Positions 17,676 through 25,484 of a DNA stretch of 64,000 nt are shown in pieces. This DNA comes from a virus. The number at the start of each line of letters is the position of its first letter. Position 1 is the first letter of the stretch. The position numbers and the translations under genes are program-made. The stretch is taken from positions 1 to 64,000 of IMG/VR virus record IMGVR_UViG_3300021356_000018, one strand, 5' to 3'. The notes below the pieces were generated by a model. It saw nothing but the letters and a program-made list of their open reading frames with translations, did not search any database and was not told the origin of the DNA.

Positions 17676-18397
17676 TTAGAAAACTTTTAGGCCTAAGTTT
17701 AATTATTCCAACTTTCGCATTTGCGCAAGCTACTGACGATAATGAAATTAATATTGAGCAGGTTGGTGATACTTTAACACTATACATTGACCAATATGGA
17801 TATGGTAACAAAATAGGATTGGACAACTTTTCAAGTAGTTCAAGTGCTATGGTAATTACTGGTTCAAGCTTAGATATTGATATCGACCAAATAGGTAACG
17901 AAAACTTGTTATTTGGTACATTAACAGCAGATAGCTATGTTATGAATCTATTGTTTACTGGTGACAGTAACTCTTGGGATTGGAACATTGGTGATACAGG
18001 CTCATCTGATAGCTCTACAATGGATGTGGATATCACAGGTGATTCTAACACTATGGACTTTGACCAAGGATTTAATGCAAGTGCTGAGAGATTGGATTTT
18101 GATTTAACCTTAATAGGTGACAGTAATATTTTTGATGTTGATATTGACGTGGACGACGCAATATGGAATTTTGACGTAACGGGTGGTTCAAACAATATTA
18201 ATACTATGCAGAAAGATGGAGCAGAACATGAGATTAATTTAACTCTCGATGGTTCATCTGCTGATATTGATATTAATCAAATGAGTGGAACATGCCCTAC
18301 AGGTGTATCAACTTGTAATGGCATTATTACATTAGATGTCGACAGCGAAAATGCTACAATTCAGATTAATCAAAAAGATTCATCTAACGATAGCTAG
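17672..18397 (+). CDS. Curlin-repeat exported protein 1 (CsgA/CsgB-like)
   Basis: A 241-aa exported protein with a clean signal peptide (cleavage after AFA-Q near residue 19). After NEINIEQVGD and IDQYGYGNKI come repeated blocks of alternating hydrophobic residues with Q-x-G or G-D-S/N-x steps, the pattern of curlin beta-solenoid repeats, though very Asp-rich. A Cys pair lies near the C-terminus (TCPTGVSTCNG). It is the likely substrate of CsgG, with a 4-nt overlap. The high Asp content is unlike E. coli CsgA. Confidence 0.8.
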   Translation: MIRKLLGLSLIIPTFAFAQATDDNEINIEQVGDTLTLYIDQYGYGNKIGLDNFSSSSSAMVITGSSLDIDIDQIGNENLLFGTLTADSYVMNLLFTGDSNSWDWNIGDTGSSDSSTMDVDITGDSNTMDFDQGFNASAERLDFDLTLIGDSNIFDVDIDVDDAIWNFDVTGGSNNINTMQKDGAEHEINLTLDGSSADIDINQMSGTCPTGVSTCNGIITLDVDSENATIQINQKDSSNDS

Positions 18398-19502
18398 TAT
18401 TTTCCTAATGTTGCCGTTGAGTTTGTCTGCAGCAGACTCAATTGGCAACATTGTTGAATACAAAGGCGATGCAACTTTAACCAGAGAAGCTGGTGAAGAG
18501 TTTGTAGTAACTGGTGCGTTTATACCAGACATCGAAATGAACGATACGGCCGAAACAGAAAATGGCCGAATTAAAATAGAATTTTTAGACGAGGCAGAAC
18601 TTAGCCTCACAGAAAACACAAAAGTATACATCGATAAAGTATACTATGACCCAGACCCAAGCAAATCAAAAATGGCCATGAGAATGGCAATGGGAACTGC
18701 AAGATTTGCATCTGGTCGTTTGGGTATGGTCAATAAAAACAATATTGATATACAAACACCCACAGCTACAATATCAGTTCGTGGTACAGATTTTACAACA
18801 ACAATAGACGAATTAGGGAGGAGCCTCGTAGTACTACTTCCTGATGATAAAGGTAATCCATCAGGCACAATAGAAGTATTCAATCTGGGTGGTTCTGTGA
18901 TTCTAGATGAGGCCTACGCAGCTACAATGGTCTCAACTTTAGATAGTCCACCCACTAATTCTGTCACAATAAACAATATAACACCAGCGATGATTGATAA
19001 CATGTTTATCGTATCACCGCCTCAAGAAGTACAAGAATCTATAGACGAAGAGTTAGCAGATGACGCAAACCAAGACCAAGGTTTACTTGACATTGACTTC
19101 TTAGAATTTAATGAATTAGAATATGATTATTTAGCTGATGACGCTTTAGAATTTACAGAATTAGATATTGATTATCTTGATGTAGATTTCTTAACTGACC
19201 TTTTAGATGTAGTAGAAGAATTAGTTAAAACTACAGCAGCACTCGACGATAGAGCTATTTCAAGTAGTTCTTTTGGAGCACAACTTAAGGGTGCAGATTT
19301 TGGATTAAATGCAGATTCGCAATACAACGTTTTTGAAGATAGTGGTAGAATTGTATTTTACAGAAATGTACAAGGAACAATACGACTCGTATTTGCAGTA
19401 GATGCTTCAGTTAAACTTGACACTGAAGTAGATGGATATTCTGGTATCATTGACTTGAACAATGGCCAAAATTCAATAATTGTAATTAAGCAAGGTGGAT
19501 AA
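18351..19502 (+). CDS. Exported FecR-domain protein
   Basis: About 383 aa with a signal peptide (hydrophobic core around residues 12-24, SLSAAD cleavage) and a FecR domain between about 30 and 145, including PTATISVRGTDF, the family's signature. Residues about 230-290 are an acidic repeat of DIDFLEF-like units, and the C-terminus forms a small beta domain. The start is uncertain because the frame overlaps the curlin gene; ATG 18351 gives a sound signal peptide. FecR proteins bind in the periplasm and are often found next to CHASE2 cyclases, as here 2 kb downstream. Confidence 0.85.
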   Translation: MLQFRLIKKIHLTIASIFLMLPLSLSAADSIGNIVEYKGDATLTREAGEEFVVTGAFIPDIEMNDTAETENGRIKIEFLDEAELSLTENTKVYIDKVYYDPDPSKSKMAMRMAMGTARFASGRLGMVNKNNIDIQTPTATISVRGTDFTTTIDELGRSLVVLLPDDKGNPSGTIEVFNLGGSVILDEAYAATMVSTLDSPPTNSVTINNITPAMIDNMFIVSPPQEVQESIDEELADDANQDQGLLDIDFLEFNELEYDYLADDALEFTELDIDYLDVDFLTDLLDVVEELVKTTAALDDRAISSSSFGAQLKGADFGLNADSQYNVFEDSGRIVFYRNVQGTIRLVFAVDASVKLDTEVDGYSGIIDLNNGQNSIIVIKQGG

Positions 19503-19505
19503 ATA
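19498..19505 (+). promoter_or_regulatory. Possible late box GATAAATA
   Basis: GATAAATA at the FecR stop, just before the 29-aa ORF and the second curlin gene. It could give these genes extra late expression. Confidence 0.35.
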
Positions 19506-19508
19506 ATA

Positions 19509-19598
19509 ATGAGGTATAAAAATAATTACCAACGTTATTTAAGATTAAAATATGGATGGTTGCAAAGACCAGGACAGATAGTGGATATTTACATATGA
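19509..19598 (+). CDS. 29-aa leader ORF before curlin 2
   Basis: ATG at 19509 to TGA at 19598, basic and aromatic (begins MRYKNNYQRYLRL). AAGGTGG lies upstream, and the stop overlaps the start of the next gene as ATGA. That overlap fits translational coupling. It could be a genuine micro-protein or a control ORF. Confidence 0.45.
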   Translation: MRYKNNYQRYLRLKYGWLQRPGQIVDIYI

Positions 19599-20344
19599 AA
19601 GACGAAAAAATAGATAGAGGTTTACTATACTTAGGATGGTTCATTCTAGGAATGTATTTGTTTCTTGCTGCAGGAAAAGCTTATGGCGATAACGAAATCA
19701 GTATAGAACAAACCGGAGATAATCTTCAATTAGGCATCGACCAATTTGGTTATGATAATGTAATCCAAATGTTAGATAGTAATTCATACATTACAGCATC
19801 GAGTTTGGATATGTATTTGGTTCAATACAATGACCATACAACAACACTTCCTAATTCAATTACATTTGATGAAGTAAGTGGTTCAGGTAATCAAATGAAA
19901 TTAGGTCAAGGTGTCGATTGGGATACTCTCGATTCTGATACAGATTTAAATTGGTCATATGATTACTATGAAGGTGGTGGACACGAGATTGATATTACTT
20001 TATATGGTAACAATAATCAATTGGCAGTTCAACAAACAAACCAAACAGATGCAACAGACGGACACAACTTTGATTTACATTTAGCAGGTAGTAATAACGA
20101 AGTTAAAATTAAACAACAAAGTAGTGGCGTAAAGAATGTAGACCTTACAATATACAACGATTTTAACGATGTGTTCATTCGCCAAAAAGGCGCCAATGCA
20201 ACTCATAATGCTAATATTACTCTTGATGGTTTATATGGAACAGATTTAATTTTAAAACAAATGAGTACAACTAATCAGACATATAACTTATCAGTAGATT
20301 GTATGAACTCGAATGGTTGTGGTGTAACGGTGACGCAAGAATAA
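19595..20344 (+). CDS. Curlin-repeat exported protein 2
   Basis: About 249 aa. I start it at 19595 because of the ATGA overlap with the small ORF and because this gives a good signal peptide (hydrophobic 9-27, GKAYG cleavage). NEISIEQTGDNLQLGIDQFG repeats the opening of curlin 1, so the two are paralogues. Further strands carry Asn/Gln ladders (NNNQLAVQQ, NNEVKIKQQ, NDVFIRQKG), a closer match to CsgA than copy 1. Two Cys lie near the end (DCMNSNGCG). Likely CsgG substrate. Confidence 0.8.
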   Translation: MKDEKIDRGLLYLGWFILGMYLFLAAGKAYGDNEISIEQTGDNLQLGIDQFGYDNVIQMLDSNSYITASSLDMYLVQYNDHTTTLPNSITFDEVSGSGNQMKLGQGVDWDTLDSDTDLNWSYDYYEGGGHEIDITLYGNNNQLAVQQTNQTDATDGHNFDLHLAGSNNEVKIKQQSSGVKNVDLTIYNDFNDVFIRQKGANATHNANITLDGLYGTDLILKQMSTTNQTYNLSVDCMNSNGCGVTVTQE

Positions 20345-20655
20345 TGGAATTAGATATTTACGGAAATCCAGTAGGAACATTATATCCGGGTGATGAAGGT
20401 TGCCCTCAAGATATGATTTGTTTAACCGAAGAAGGATTTAACCAAATGCTTGCTGAAGCCGATATGCAATACAATACAGAAACGTTTCAAGTTGAGCCGA
20501 TGGGCGACGCAGAAGCTATTATAGATTTTACAACAGATTTGCTATTTTTAGATATATGGACAATTTTAAATATGGCAGTGCCTCTTACTATATTTGCCAT
20601 CTATGGCTTGACGCTATATGCTGGATTCAAATGGGTACAAAAACAATTTAATTAA
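20344..20655 (+). CDS. Tail-anchored membrane protein, unknown
   Basis: A 103-aa protein with a soluble acidic N-terminus (two Cys in GCPQDMIC) and one C-terminal membrane segment around 75-96 before WVQKQFN. The start overlaps the curlin 2 stop as TAATG, so it is coupled to the curlin genes and may act in their export or anchoring. No family recognised. Confidence 0.65.
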   Translation: MELDIYGNPVGTLYPGDEGCPQDMICLTEEGFNQMLAEADMQYNTETFQVEPMGDAEAIIDFTTDLLFLDIWTILNMAVPLTIFAIYGLTLYAGFKWVQKQFN

Positions 20656-20657
20656 TT

Positions 20658-21593
20658 ATGAAAACATTATTACAAAGGACCATACAGGATAAAGAGGTCA
20701 ATTTATATCCTGTTTGGTTAATGAGACAAGCCGGAAGATACATGCCAGAATATATGGCGATCAAAGAAAAATCAAATGGCTTTTTAGATATGGCTCTTAC
20801 TCCAAGTAAGGCAGCAGAAATTACAATGCAACCTATTAAAGAATTTGATATGGATGCAGCAATTATATTCTCAGACATATTAATAATCAATTATGCTTTA
20901 GGGCAAGAATTAGATTATACACCTAGTCCCGTACTGGGACCTTATAACGAATCTTTTTGGGAAACAACAGAAGGTGAGTTTATTCAAAAATGCGAACCTG
21001 TTTATGAAGCTATCAGAAGAGTAAGAGAAGAACTTGATGATAGTAAATCACTTATTGGTTTTGCAGCAGCTCCTTATACGCTCTGTAAGTACATGTGTGA
21101 TTCTGTAGATTCAGATATAGTTAACCGATTAATACCATATATTGTAACTCACCTTTCAATGCAGATTGAAGCTGGTTGTGATACGATACAAATATTCGAC
21201 AGTCATGCTGGTGATATATCGGAACATGACTTTGATGAAATTGTTATTGAACCAACAAAAATAATTGTTGATGTTATTCGAGCACATTATCCTCATGTTT
21301 GTATTATAGCTTTCCCAAGATTAGTTGGTGATAAAATAAACAAATACATCGAGATTGTCAATCCAGATTGTACAAATATTAGTGATGATAAACCCGTCGA
21401 TGAAATACACGGTGAAGTATTACAAGGTGGAATAACAGTACAAAGACTCATAAACGGAGAAGATATAACTCCTGTATTAGATAAAATGAAAGATAAACCT
21501 TACGTAGTAAATCTTGCTCATGGCATACATAAAACTACACCAGTAGAAAATGTGAGAGCATTAGTTAATACTGTTAAGGAATATCGTGCTTAA
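20658..21593 (+). CDS. hemE: Uroporphyrinogen decarboxylase
   Basis: Removes four carboxyl groups from uroporphyrinogen to give coproporphyrinogen. The signature PVWLMRQAGRYMPEY (Arg23, Arg27) and FSDIL with Asp73 are intact, as are FAAAPYTL and NLAHGIHKTTPVENVRALV at the C-terminus. It has 311 aa, slightly short for the family (about 340-350). It lies 2 nt after the previous gene and overlaps the cyclase gene by 8 nt. Together with HemC it covers two steps of the haem pathway; HemD and HemB are not in the window. Confidence 0.95.
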   Translation: MKTLLQRTIQDKEVNLYPVWLMRQAGRYMPEYMAIKEKSNGFLDMALTPSKAAEITMQPIKEFDMDAAIIFSDILIINYALGQELDYTPSPVLGPYNESFWETTEGEFIQKCEPVYEAIRRVREELDDSKSLIGFAAAPYTLCKYMCDSVDSDIVNRLIPYIVTHLSMQIEAGCDTIQIFDSHAGDISEHDFDEIVIEPTKIIVDVIRAHYPHVCIIAFPRLVGDKINKYIEIVNPDCTNISDDKPVDEIHGEVLQGGITVQRLINGEDITPVLDKMKDKPYVVNLAHGIHKTTPVENVRALVNTVKEYRA

Positions 21594-23658
21594 ATATCTC
21601 ACAAAATGGTGGACTGTATTAATTACGATTGGTGCATTCGGTGCTTTACAAATTAGTAATCCAGATATAATTCAATCTTTTAAATATTCTTATTATGACT
21701 ATCTACAATCAACACAAGAAACAATACAGTCAAGCGATATAGTATTAGTCAATATTGACGAAAAGGCGATCGCTCAAGAAGGTCAGTATCCATGGCCTCG
21801 AGATATAGTTGCTAAATATTTAAATGAAGCTCCTGCTGATGCACTTAATGTATTGAACATAATATATTCCGAACAAGATAGATTTGGTAAAGACAATGAC
21901 CTCGCAGAAGCAATGGCAAATAAAGCTGTCGTATTATCTTCTGCTCCCACTCAACAAACATCAGATGGAGTTGGAACCTTCGTTGGTGTTGCATTATTTG
22001 GAGAACAAAATGATAACTGGCTTTACGAATTCCCAGGCTTACTCTATCCTATTAATGAGTTATCTAGCTGGGCTTTTGGGGTTGGTGCTACTGTTGCAAT
22101 TCCTGACCAACCAACAGGAGTCGTGCGACGTGCACCGCTCGTTGTCAAAGCAGCCGGGAATCCCTACCCATCTCTCGCACTCGACACATTACGTGTGTAC
22201 TCTGGAGAACCAAGCTATCAGATGAAAGTCGGCACTAACGGTGTCGAATGGATTCGTATGGGAAGACAAAATCCAATTACAACAAACTCTTTTGCAGAAG
22301 TACCAATATCTTTTTGGAATGAGTTTGACTCAATCAGTATAACAGAATTATCTGAACGAACAACTCATGGCCAGAATCCCTGGAGCGGTAAAGTACTTTT
22401 ATATGGAATAACCGCAGAAGGTTACTCTAATCCAGTCGCAACCCCAATGGGTGCAAAGTATCCCCACGAAGTTCAAGCTCATCTGATTCAAACCGTTCTT
22501 TCAGGAGTTGAAATACAGATTCCCGACTGGCAGCCAATATTTGAGCTCGTCTTTCTTCTGATATGCTGTTTAGGAATCCTTGCAGCGGTCTATGGACTTC
22601 CCACAATTCCTGCGGTGATAAGTTCTCTTGCTCTTGTTGGTTCCGCTTACGGAGTAAGCTACTGGCTTTGGACCGATTCATTGACATTCGTCGACGCGAC
22701 ATTGAGTTCATTTGCTTCCTTAGTAGTATTTGCTCAATCAAGTTATAATAAGTATTATATCACGTTCCAAGAGAAACGTCAAATAGAAAAGCAATTTGCA
22801 GGTTATGCATCGCCCACAGTTGTTCGCCTCTTACAAGAGAATCCTTCTCTAATAAAAGATGGCATGAAACGTGAGATAAGTATTTGTTTTTCTGATTTGA
22901 GAGGTTTCACTCCGCTTGGGGAAAGTTTCGGTGACGACGTCAAAGGCTTGACTAAACTAATGAATGGATATATGGATGCTATCACCGAGCCTGTTCTCCA
23001 TGCAGATGGTATGATTATAAAGTATATAGGGGATGCGTCAATGCACATTCACAATGCACCTATAGAAGATAAAGAACATCCTAAAAATGCAGTACAAACT
23101 GGTATTAACATGCTTCGAGCAGTGGAGAAATTTAATGAACAGATTACGGCAGAAGGTAGACCACCAATTGGTATGGGGGCTGGGATTAACACTGGTCTTG
23201 GTTATCTTGGTGAGATGGGGTCTACAGCAAGACATAGTTATGACGTCCTTGGCGACAGCGTTTCAACTGCTGCACGAATTGAGTCAAAATGTAAAGAATA
23301 TGGTTGCTTATTATTAGTCGGTGAAGAAACAGTTAAACGATGTTCTCCTAATGATTTCTTTTTCTTAAAAGTAGATGACCTTGCAGTGAAAGGAAAAACA
23401 GTCGGAATTGGAATACACACTGTGTTAGACCTAGATAAGAATAAATATATTAAACCAGCAGAGATGCACGAAGCAATGCATTCAAATTATCAAAAGCAAA
23501 ACTTTGATAAGGCGATAAAAATATGTAATGACCTCATGGATTGCTTCGAAGGACAAATGCAAGGTTATTATAAAATGTGGATTGAGCGTTGTGAGTATAT
23601 GAAAACGCAAGATCTTCCGAAGGACTGGAATGGAGTTTTCATCGCGACCACTAAGTAG
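21586..23658 (+). CDS. CHASE2-sensor class III adenylate/guanylate cyclase
   Basis: A 690-aa membrane cyclase. Residues 8-22 are a membrane segment, about 30-310 an extracytoplasmic CHASE2 domain (IVLVNIDEKAIAQEGQYPWP), then three membrane segments at about 318-384, and a class III catalytic domain from about 428. Metal ligands Asp437 (FSDLRGFT) and Asp483 (YIGDAS), base-binding Lys479 and Asp553, and Arg564 are present. The transition-state Asn of the NxxxR motif is Ser560 (DSVSTAARIE), which may lower or change activity. About 75 residues follow the domain. The FecR gene nearby is a usual partner. Product cAMP or cGMP is inferred. Confidence 0.93.
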   Translation: MLKYLTKWWTVLITIGAFGALQISNPDIIQSFKYSYYDYLQSTQETIQSSDIVLVNIDEKAIAQEGQYPWPRDIVAKYLNEAPADALNVLNIIYSEQDRFGKDNDLAEAMANKAVVLSSAPTQQTSDGVGTFVGVALFGEQNDNWLYEFPGLLYPINELSSWAFGVGATVAIPDQPTGVVRRAPLVVKAAGNPYPSLALDTLRVYSGEPSYQMKVGTNGVEWIRMGRQNPITTNSFAEVPISFWNEFDSISITELSERTTHGQNPWSGKVLLYGITAEGYSNPVATPMGAKYPHEVQAHLIQTVLSGVEIQIPDWQPIFELVFLLICCLGILAAVYGLPTIPAVISSLALVGSAYGVSYWLWTDSLTFVDATLSSFASLVVFAQSSYNKYYITFQEKRQIEKQFAGYASPTVVRLLQENPSLIKDGMKREISICFSDLRGFTPLGESFGDDVKGLTKLMNGYMDAITEPVLHADGMIIKYIGDASMHIHNAPIEDKEHPKNAVQTGINMLRAVEKFNEQITAEGRPPIGMGAGINTGLGYLGEMGSTARHSYDVLGDSVSTAARIESKCKEYGCLLLVGEETVKRCSPNDFFFLKVDDLAVKGKTVGIGIHTVLDLDKNKYIKPAEMHEAMHSNYQKQNFDKAIKICNDLMDCFEGQMQGYYKMWIERCEYMKTQDLPKDWNGVFIATTK

Positions 23659-24259
23659 TTTATTACTAGGATTTCTTTTATTAGCAGTCCCGGTCTCAGC
23701 CTTTGTTCCAAAGGACCCATTTATTTCTGAAATCTCAGACGCGCGAAAAGAACTTATCAAAATGGGGCATGCAGCTCCTTACAATCAATTAACAGTTAAG
23801 AGAGTCGTTGTTGGTAAAGCAAGAGTAATGCCAAATGGTGCTATTGTTAATCTACCACACGGTCCTGATATGGTTCCCTCTTTTTACGCCTTACAACACG
23901 ACCCAAAATGGCAAGTAAAAAAAGAACCTAAATACGCAATAGACCACTGGACCGAAGATGAAAAACGAATCATAGATATACTTTTTTGGTCTGCTCAAGT
24001 ACTTGATGTCTATTCAACTTATCGTGGATTAAAATATGATTGTATAACCGAAGCAAATCCATTACTACCAGAAGTACCTGAGATACATGAAATGGTAGGA
24101 ATAAAACTTTTTATTATTGGTGGACTTGGCGCTTTGTCATCTGGTGATGAAAATTTTTGGTATGGATGGAAACTTGGCGCAGGTTTAACAACAGGTGCAG
24201 TTACAGTAAATAACTTTAGACTTTTAAGAAAAGCCGAAGGGCGATGTAATAGAAGATAA
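23630..24259 (+). CDS. Exported protein with DUF5658-like membrane region
   Basis: A 209-aa protein with an N-terminal signal sequence (SLLLGFLLLAVPVSA) and a C-terminal half resembling DUF5658: LDVYSTYRGLKYDCITEANPLLP followed by two weakly hydrophobic helices. The start overlaps the cyclase end by 29 nt with AAGGA upstream. Its place behind the cyclase suggests a linked envelope function. The DUF call is by motif memory. Confidence 0.65.
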   Translation: MEFSSRPLSSLLLGFLLLAVPVSAFVPKDPFISEISDARKELIKMGHAAPYNQLTVKRVVVGKARVMPNGAIVNLPHGPDMVPSFYALQHDPKWQVKKEPKYAIDHWTEDEKRIIDILFWSAQVLDVYSTYRGLKYDCITEANPLLPEVPEIHEMVGIKLFIIGGLGALSSGDENFWYGWKLGAGLTTGAVTVNNFRLLRKAEGRCNRR

Positions 24260-24267
24260 ATAACGGA

Positions 24268-24594
24268 ATGGTGGAACTAACAGATGCAGCAATACTTAAA
24301 GCGATTGAGAGAACAGAGAATGACAGCCGAGATACTATTCGTCTTGGTGTCACTGGGGGCGGGTGTGCTGGTTTTGAGTATATCATTGGTTACTCTGATT
24401 CAGTGGGCAATGACGATACTATCTTAGATTATGGCAAATTTAAAATTGCTATTGACGAGATGTCTAAGCCTTATCTAAAAGATTCTACTCTTGATTGGGT
24501 TCGCGAAGGACTCAATGAATACTTTAAAATTATTAATCCAAACGAAATAGCATCATGTGGATGCGGAGTATCAGTACAGTTTAAGGACGTTTAA
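24268..24594 (+). CDS. A-type Fe-S carrier (IscA/ErpA/HesB family)
   Basis: A 108-aa protein with the three conserved Cys of A-type carriers: one in GGGCAGFEY and two in CGCGVS near the C-terminus. These proteins carry Fe-S clusters to target enzymes. No other ISC or SUF gene is in the window, so it must work with the host's system. HesB-like genes are known in marine T4-like phages. Confidence 0.92.
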   Translation: MVELTDAAILKAIERTENDSRDTIRLGVTGGGCAGFEYIIGYSDSVGNDDTILDYGKFKIAIDEMSKPYLKDSTLDWVREGLNEYFKIINPNEIASCGCGVSVQFKDV

Positions 24595-24595
24595 A

Positions 24596-24757
24596 ATGGA
24601 ATTTATTTTATTAGCGATCATGCTAATTTCAGTAGCATATTGTATGGGAAGTTTATTGTTTATTAAGGAAGGTAGTAAAGGAATTACACAACCTTATAAA
24701 GGAAAGAGCGGTAAATTACATACAGCAAAAAAATCTAGAGTCGATTACATCGTATAA
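24596..24757 (+). CDS. Small membrane protein, 53 aa
   Basis: ATG at 24596, with AAGGACG upstream at the end of the previous gene. One membrane segment (about 3-22) then a short basic tail. Last gene of the plus-strand island, followed by a terminator. Function unknown. Confidence 0.65.
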   Translation: MEFILLAIMLISVAYCMGSLLFIKEGSKGITQPYKGKSGKLHTAKKSRVDYIV

Positions 24758-24760
24758 AGA

Positions 24761-24792
24761 AAAGCACCCATTTCTGAGTGCTTTAGCTTTTT
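24761..24792 (+). terminator. Terminator at the end of the accessory island
   Basis: Stem AAAGCAC/GTGCTTT with a 10-nt loop, followed by AGC and five T. It separates the island from the convergent minus-strand genes. Confidence 0.75.
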
Positions 24793-24804
24793 ACCTAGGT
24801 TTGT

Positions 24805-24918
24805 CTAAACGATTGTACTTACGGAATATACCATTACTCCTAACATCAGAGTACATAGTAAACACTCGACGCAAATCTCCACATTTAAATCAAACCATTT
24901 GCTTAGAATGGCTCTCAT
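24805..24918 (-). CDS. Tiny membrane protein, 37 aa
   Basis: ATG at 24918 preceded by AAGGAGACAAATA, a strong ribosome site. Starts MRAILSKWFDL and has a Cys-rich hydrophobic stretch (VECLLCTLMLGVMVY). It is last in a chain of tiny genes. Unknown function. Confidence 0.55.
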   Translation of the reverse strand: MRAILSKWFDLNVEICVECLLCTLMLGVMVYSVSTIV

Positions 24919-24930
24919 TATTTGTCTCCT

Positions 24931-25053
24931 TTATTTTGAGTTTTGCTTTTGCCGAGCTTCGAGCCAGAGCGCTTGTCGTATCTCGTACATAGGATTATGT
25001 TTGAGATGCAAGTATGCCATCAGTAAAGCTGTAGGAATTATAATTAATTCCAT
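24931..25053 (-). CDS. Tiny membrane-associated protein, 40 aa
   Basis: ATG at 25053 in a TAATG overlap with the gene upstream and with AGGTAGGTA before it. Hydrophobic N-terminus (MELIIIPTALLMAYL) then a charged helix. Unknown function. Confidence 0.55.
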   Translation of the reverse strand: MELIIIPTALLMAYLHLKHNPMYEIRQALWLEARQKQNSK

Positions 25054-25145
25054 TACCTACCTGTATGCCACGGTTGAATCCAATACTTAAAGAATGTTCT
25101 TGTCCACCCTCGGGTGAAAAATCTACGGATTGCTTTAAATAACAT
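25053..25145 (-). CDS. Tiny basic protein, 30 aa
   Basis: ATG at 25145 with AGGAG 9 nt upstream; ends in a TAATG overlap with the next ORF. Rich in Arg, Phe and Trp (begins MLFKAIRRFFTRGW), so it is an amphipathic cationic peptide. Possibly acts on membranes; unknown. Confidence 0.5.
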   Translation of the reverse strand: MLFKAIRRFFTRGWTRTFFKYWIQPWHTGR

Positions 25146-25227
25146 TTGGACTGACTCCTAATATTGAAACACAAAAAATACTAACGAGAACAAACAATTC
25201 TAATCGTTCTTGTATTTTTTCTTTCAT
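25135..25227 (-). CDS. Tiny membrane protein, 30 aa
   Basis: ATG at 25227 with AAAGGAAAATA before it and TAATG overlap with the EF-hand gene. Charged first 9 residues then one membrane segment. Overlaps the next tiny ORF by 11 nt. Unknown. Confidence 0.5.
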   Translation of the reverse strand: MKEKIQERLELFVLVSIFCVSILGVSPNVI

Positions 25228-25484
25228 TATTTTCCTTTAGGACATTTGCTTCTTATAATATACTCAGAAGCTTTTTTAGCTTCTTTTTTGTCTAAGAAGG
25301 AGTCTCTGTTTTTATCAGCGTGTTTAAAAAGAGATTCTTTTACTACACAGCCTGACGCCTTTAGCTCATTTACGCTTATTAGATTGTCACCATCCAAATC
25401 GAATCGTTCCATTCTCCAGTCTGCGTATACTGGTGCTGCAATTAAGCAAGCAGCAATTGCTATTGTGTATTTGTTGCTTTTCAT
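25227..25484 (-). CDS. Secreted EF-hand calcium-binding protein
   Basis: An 85-aa protein with a signal peptide (cleavage VYA-D near residue 21) and two canonical 12-residue EF-hand loops: DLDGDNLISVNE and DKNRDSFLDKKE, with acidic ligands at 1, 3, 5 and Glu at 12. Two Cys in the mature part could form a disulfide. The predicted place is periplasm or outside. It lies in a chain of tiny membrane ORFs. Calcium binding is well supported; the purpose is unknown. Confidence 0.88.
   Translation of the reverse strand: MKSNKYTIAIAACLIAAPVYADWRMERFDLDGDNLISVNELKASGCVVKESLFKHADKNRDSFLDKKEAKKASEYIIRSKCPKGK

Noticed and set aside
22427-22741. A 104-codon minus-strand frame inside the cyclase gene
   Set aside because: Lies fully within the CHASE2 and membrane region of a well-supported gene and has no promoter or ribosome site.
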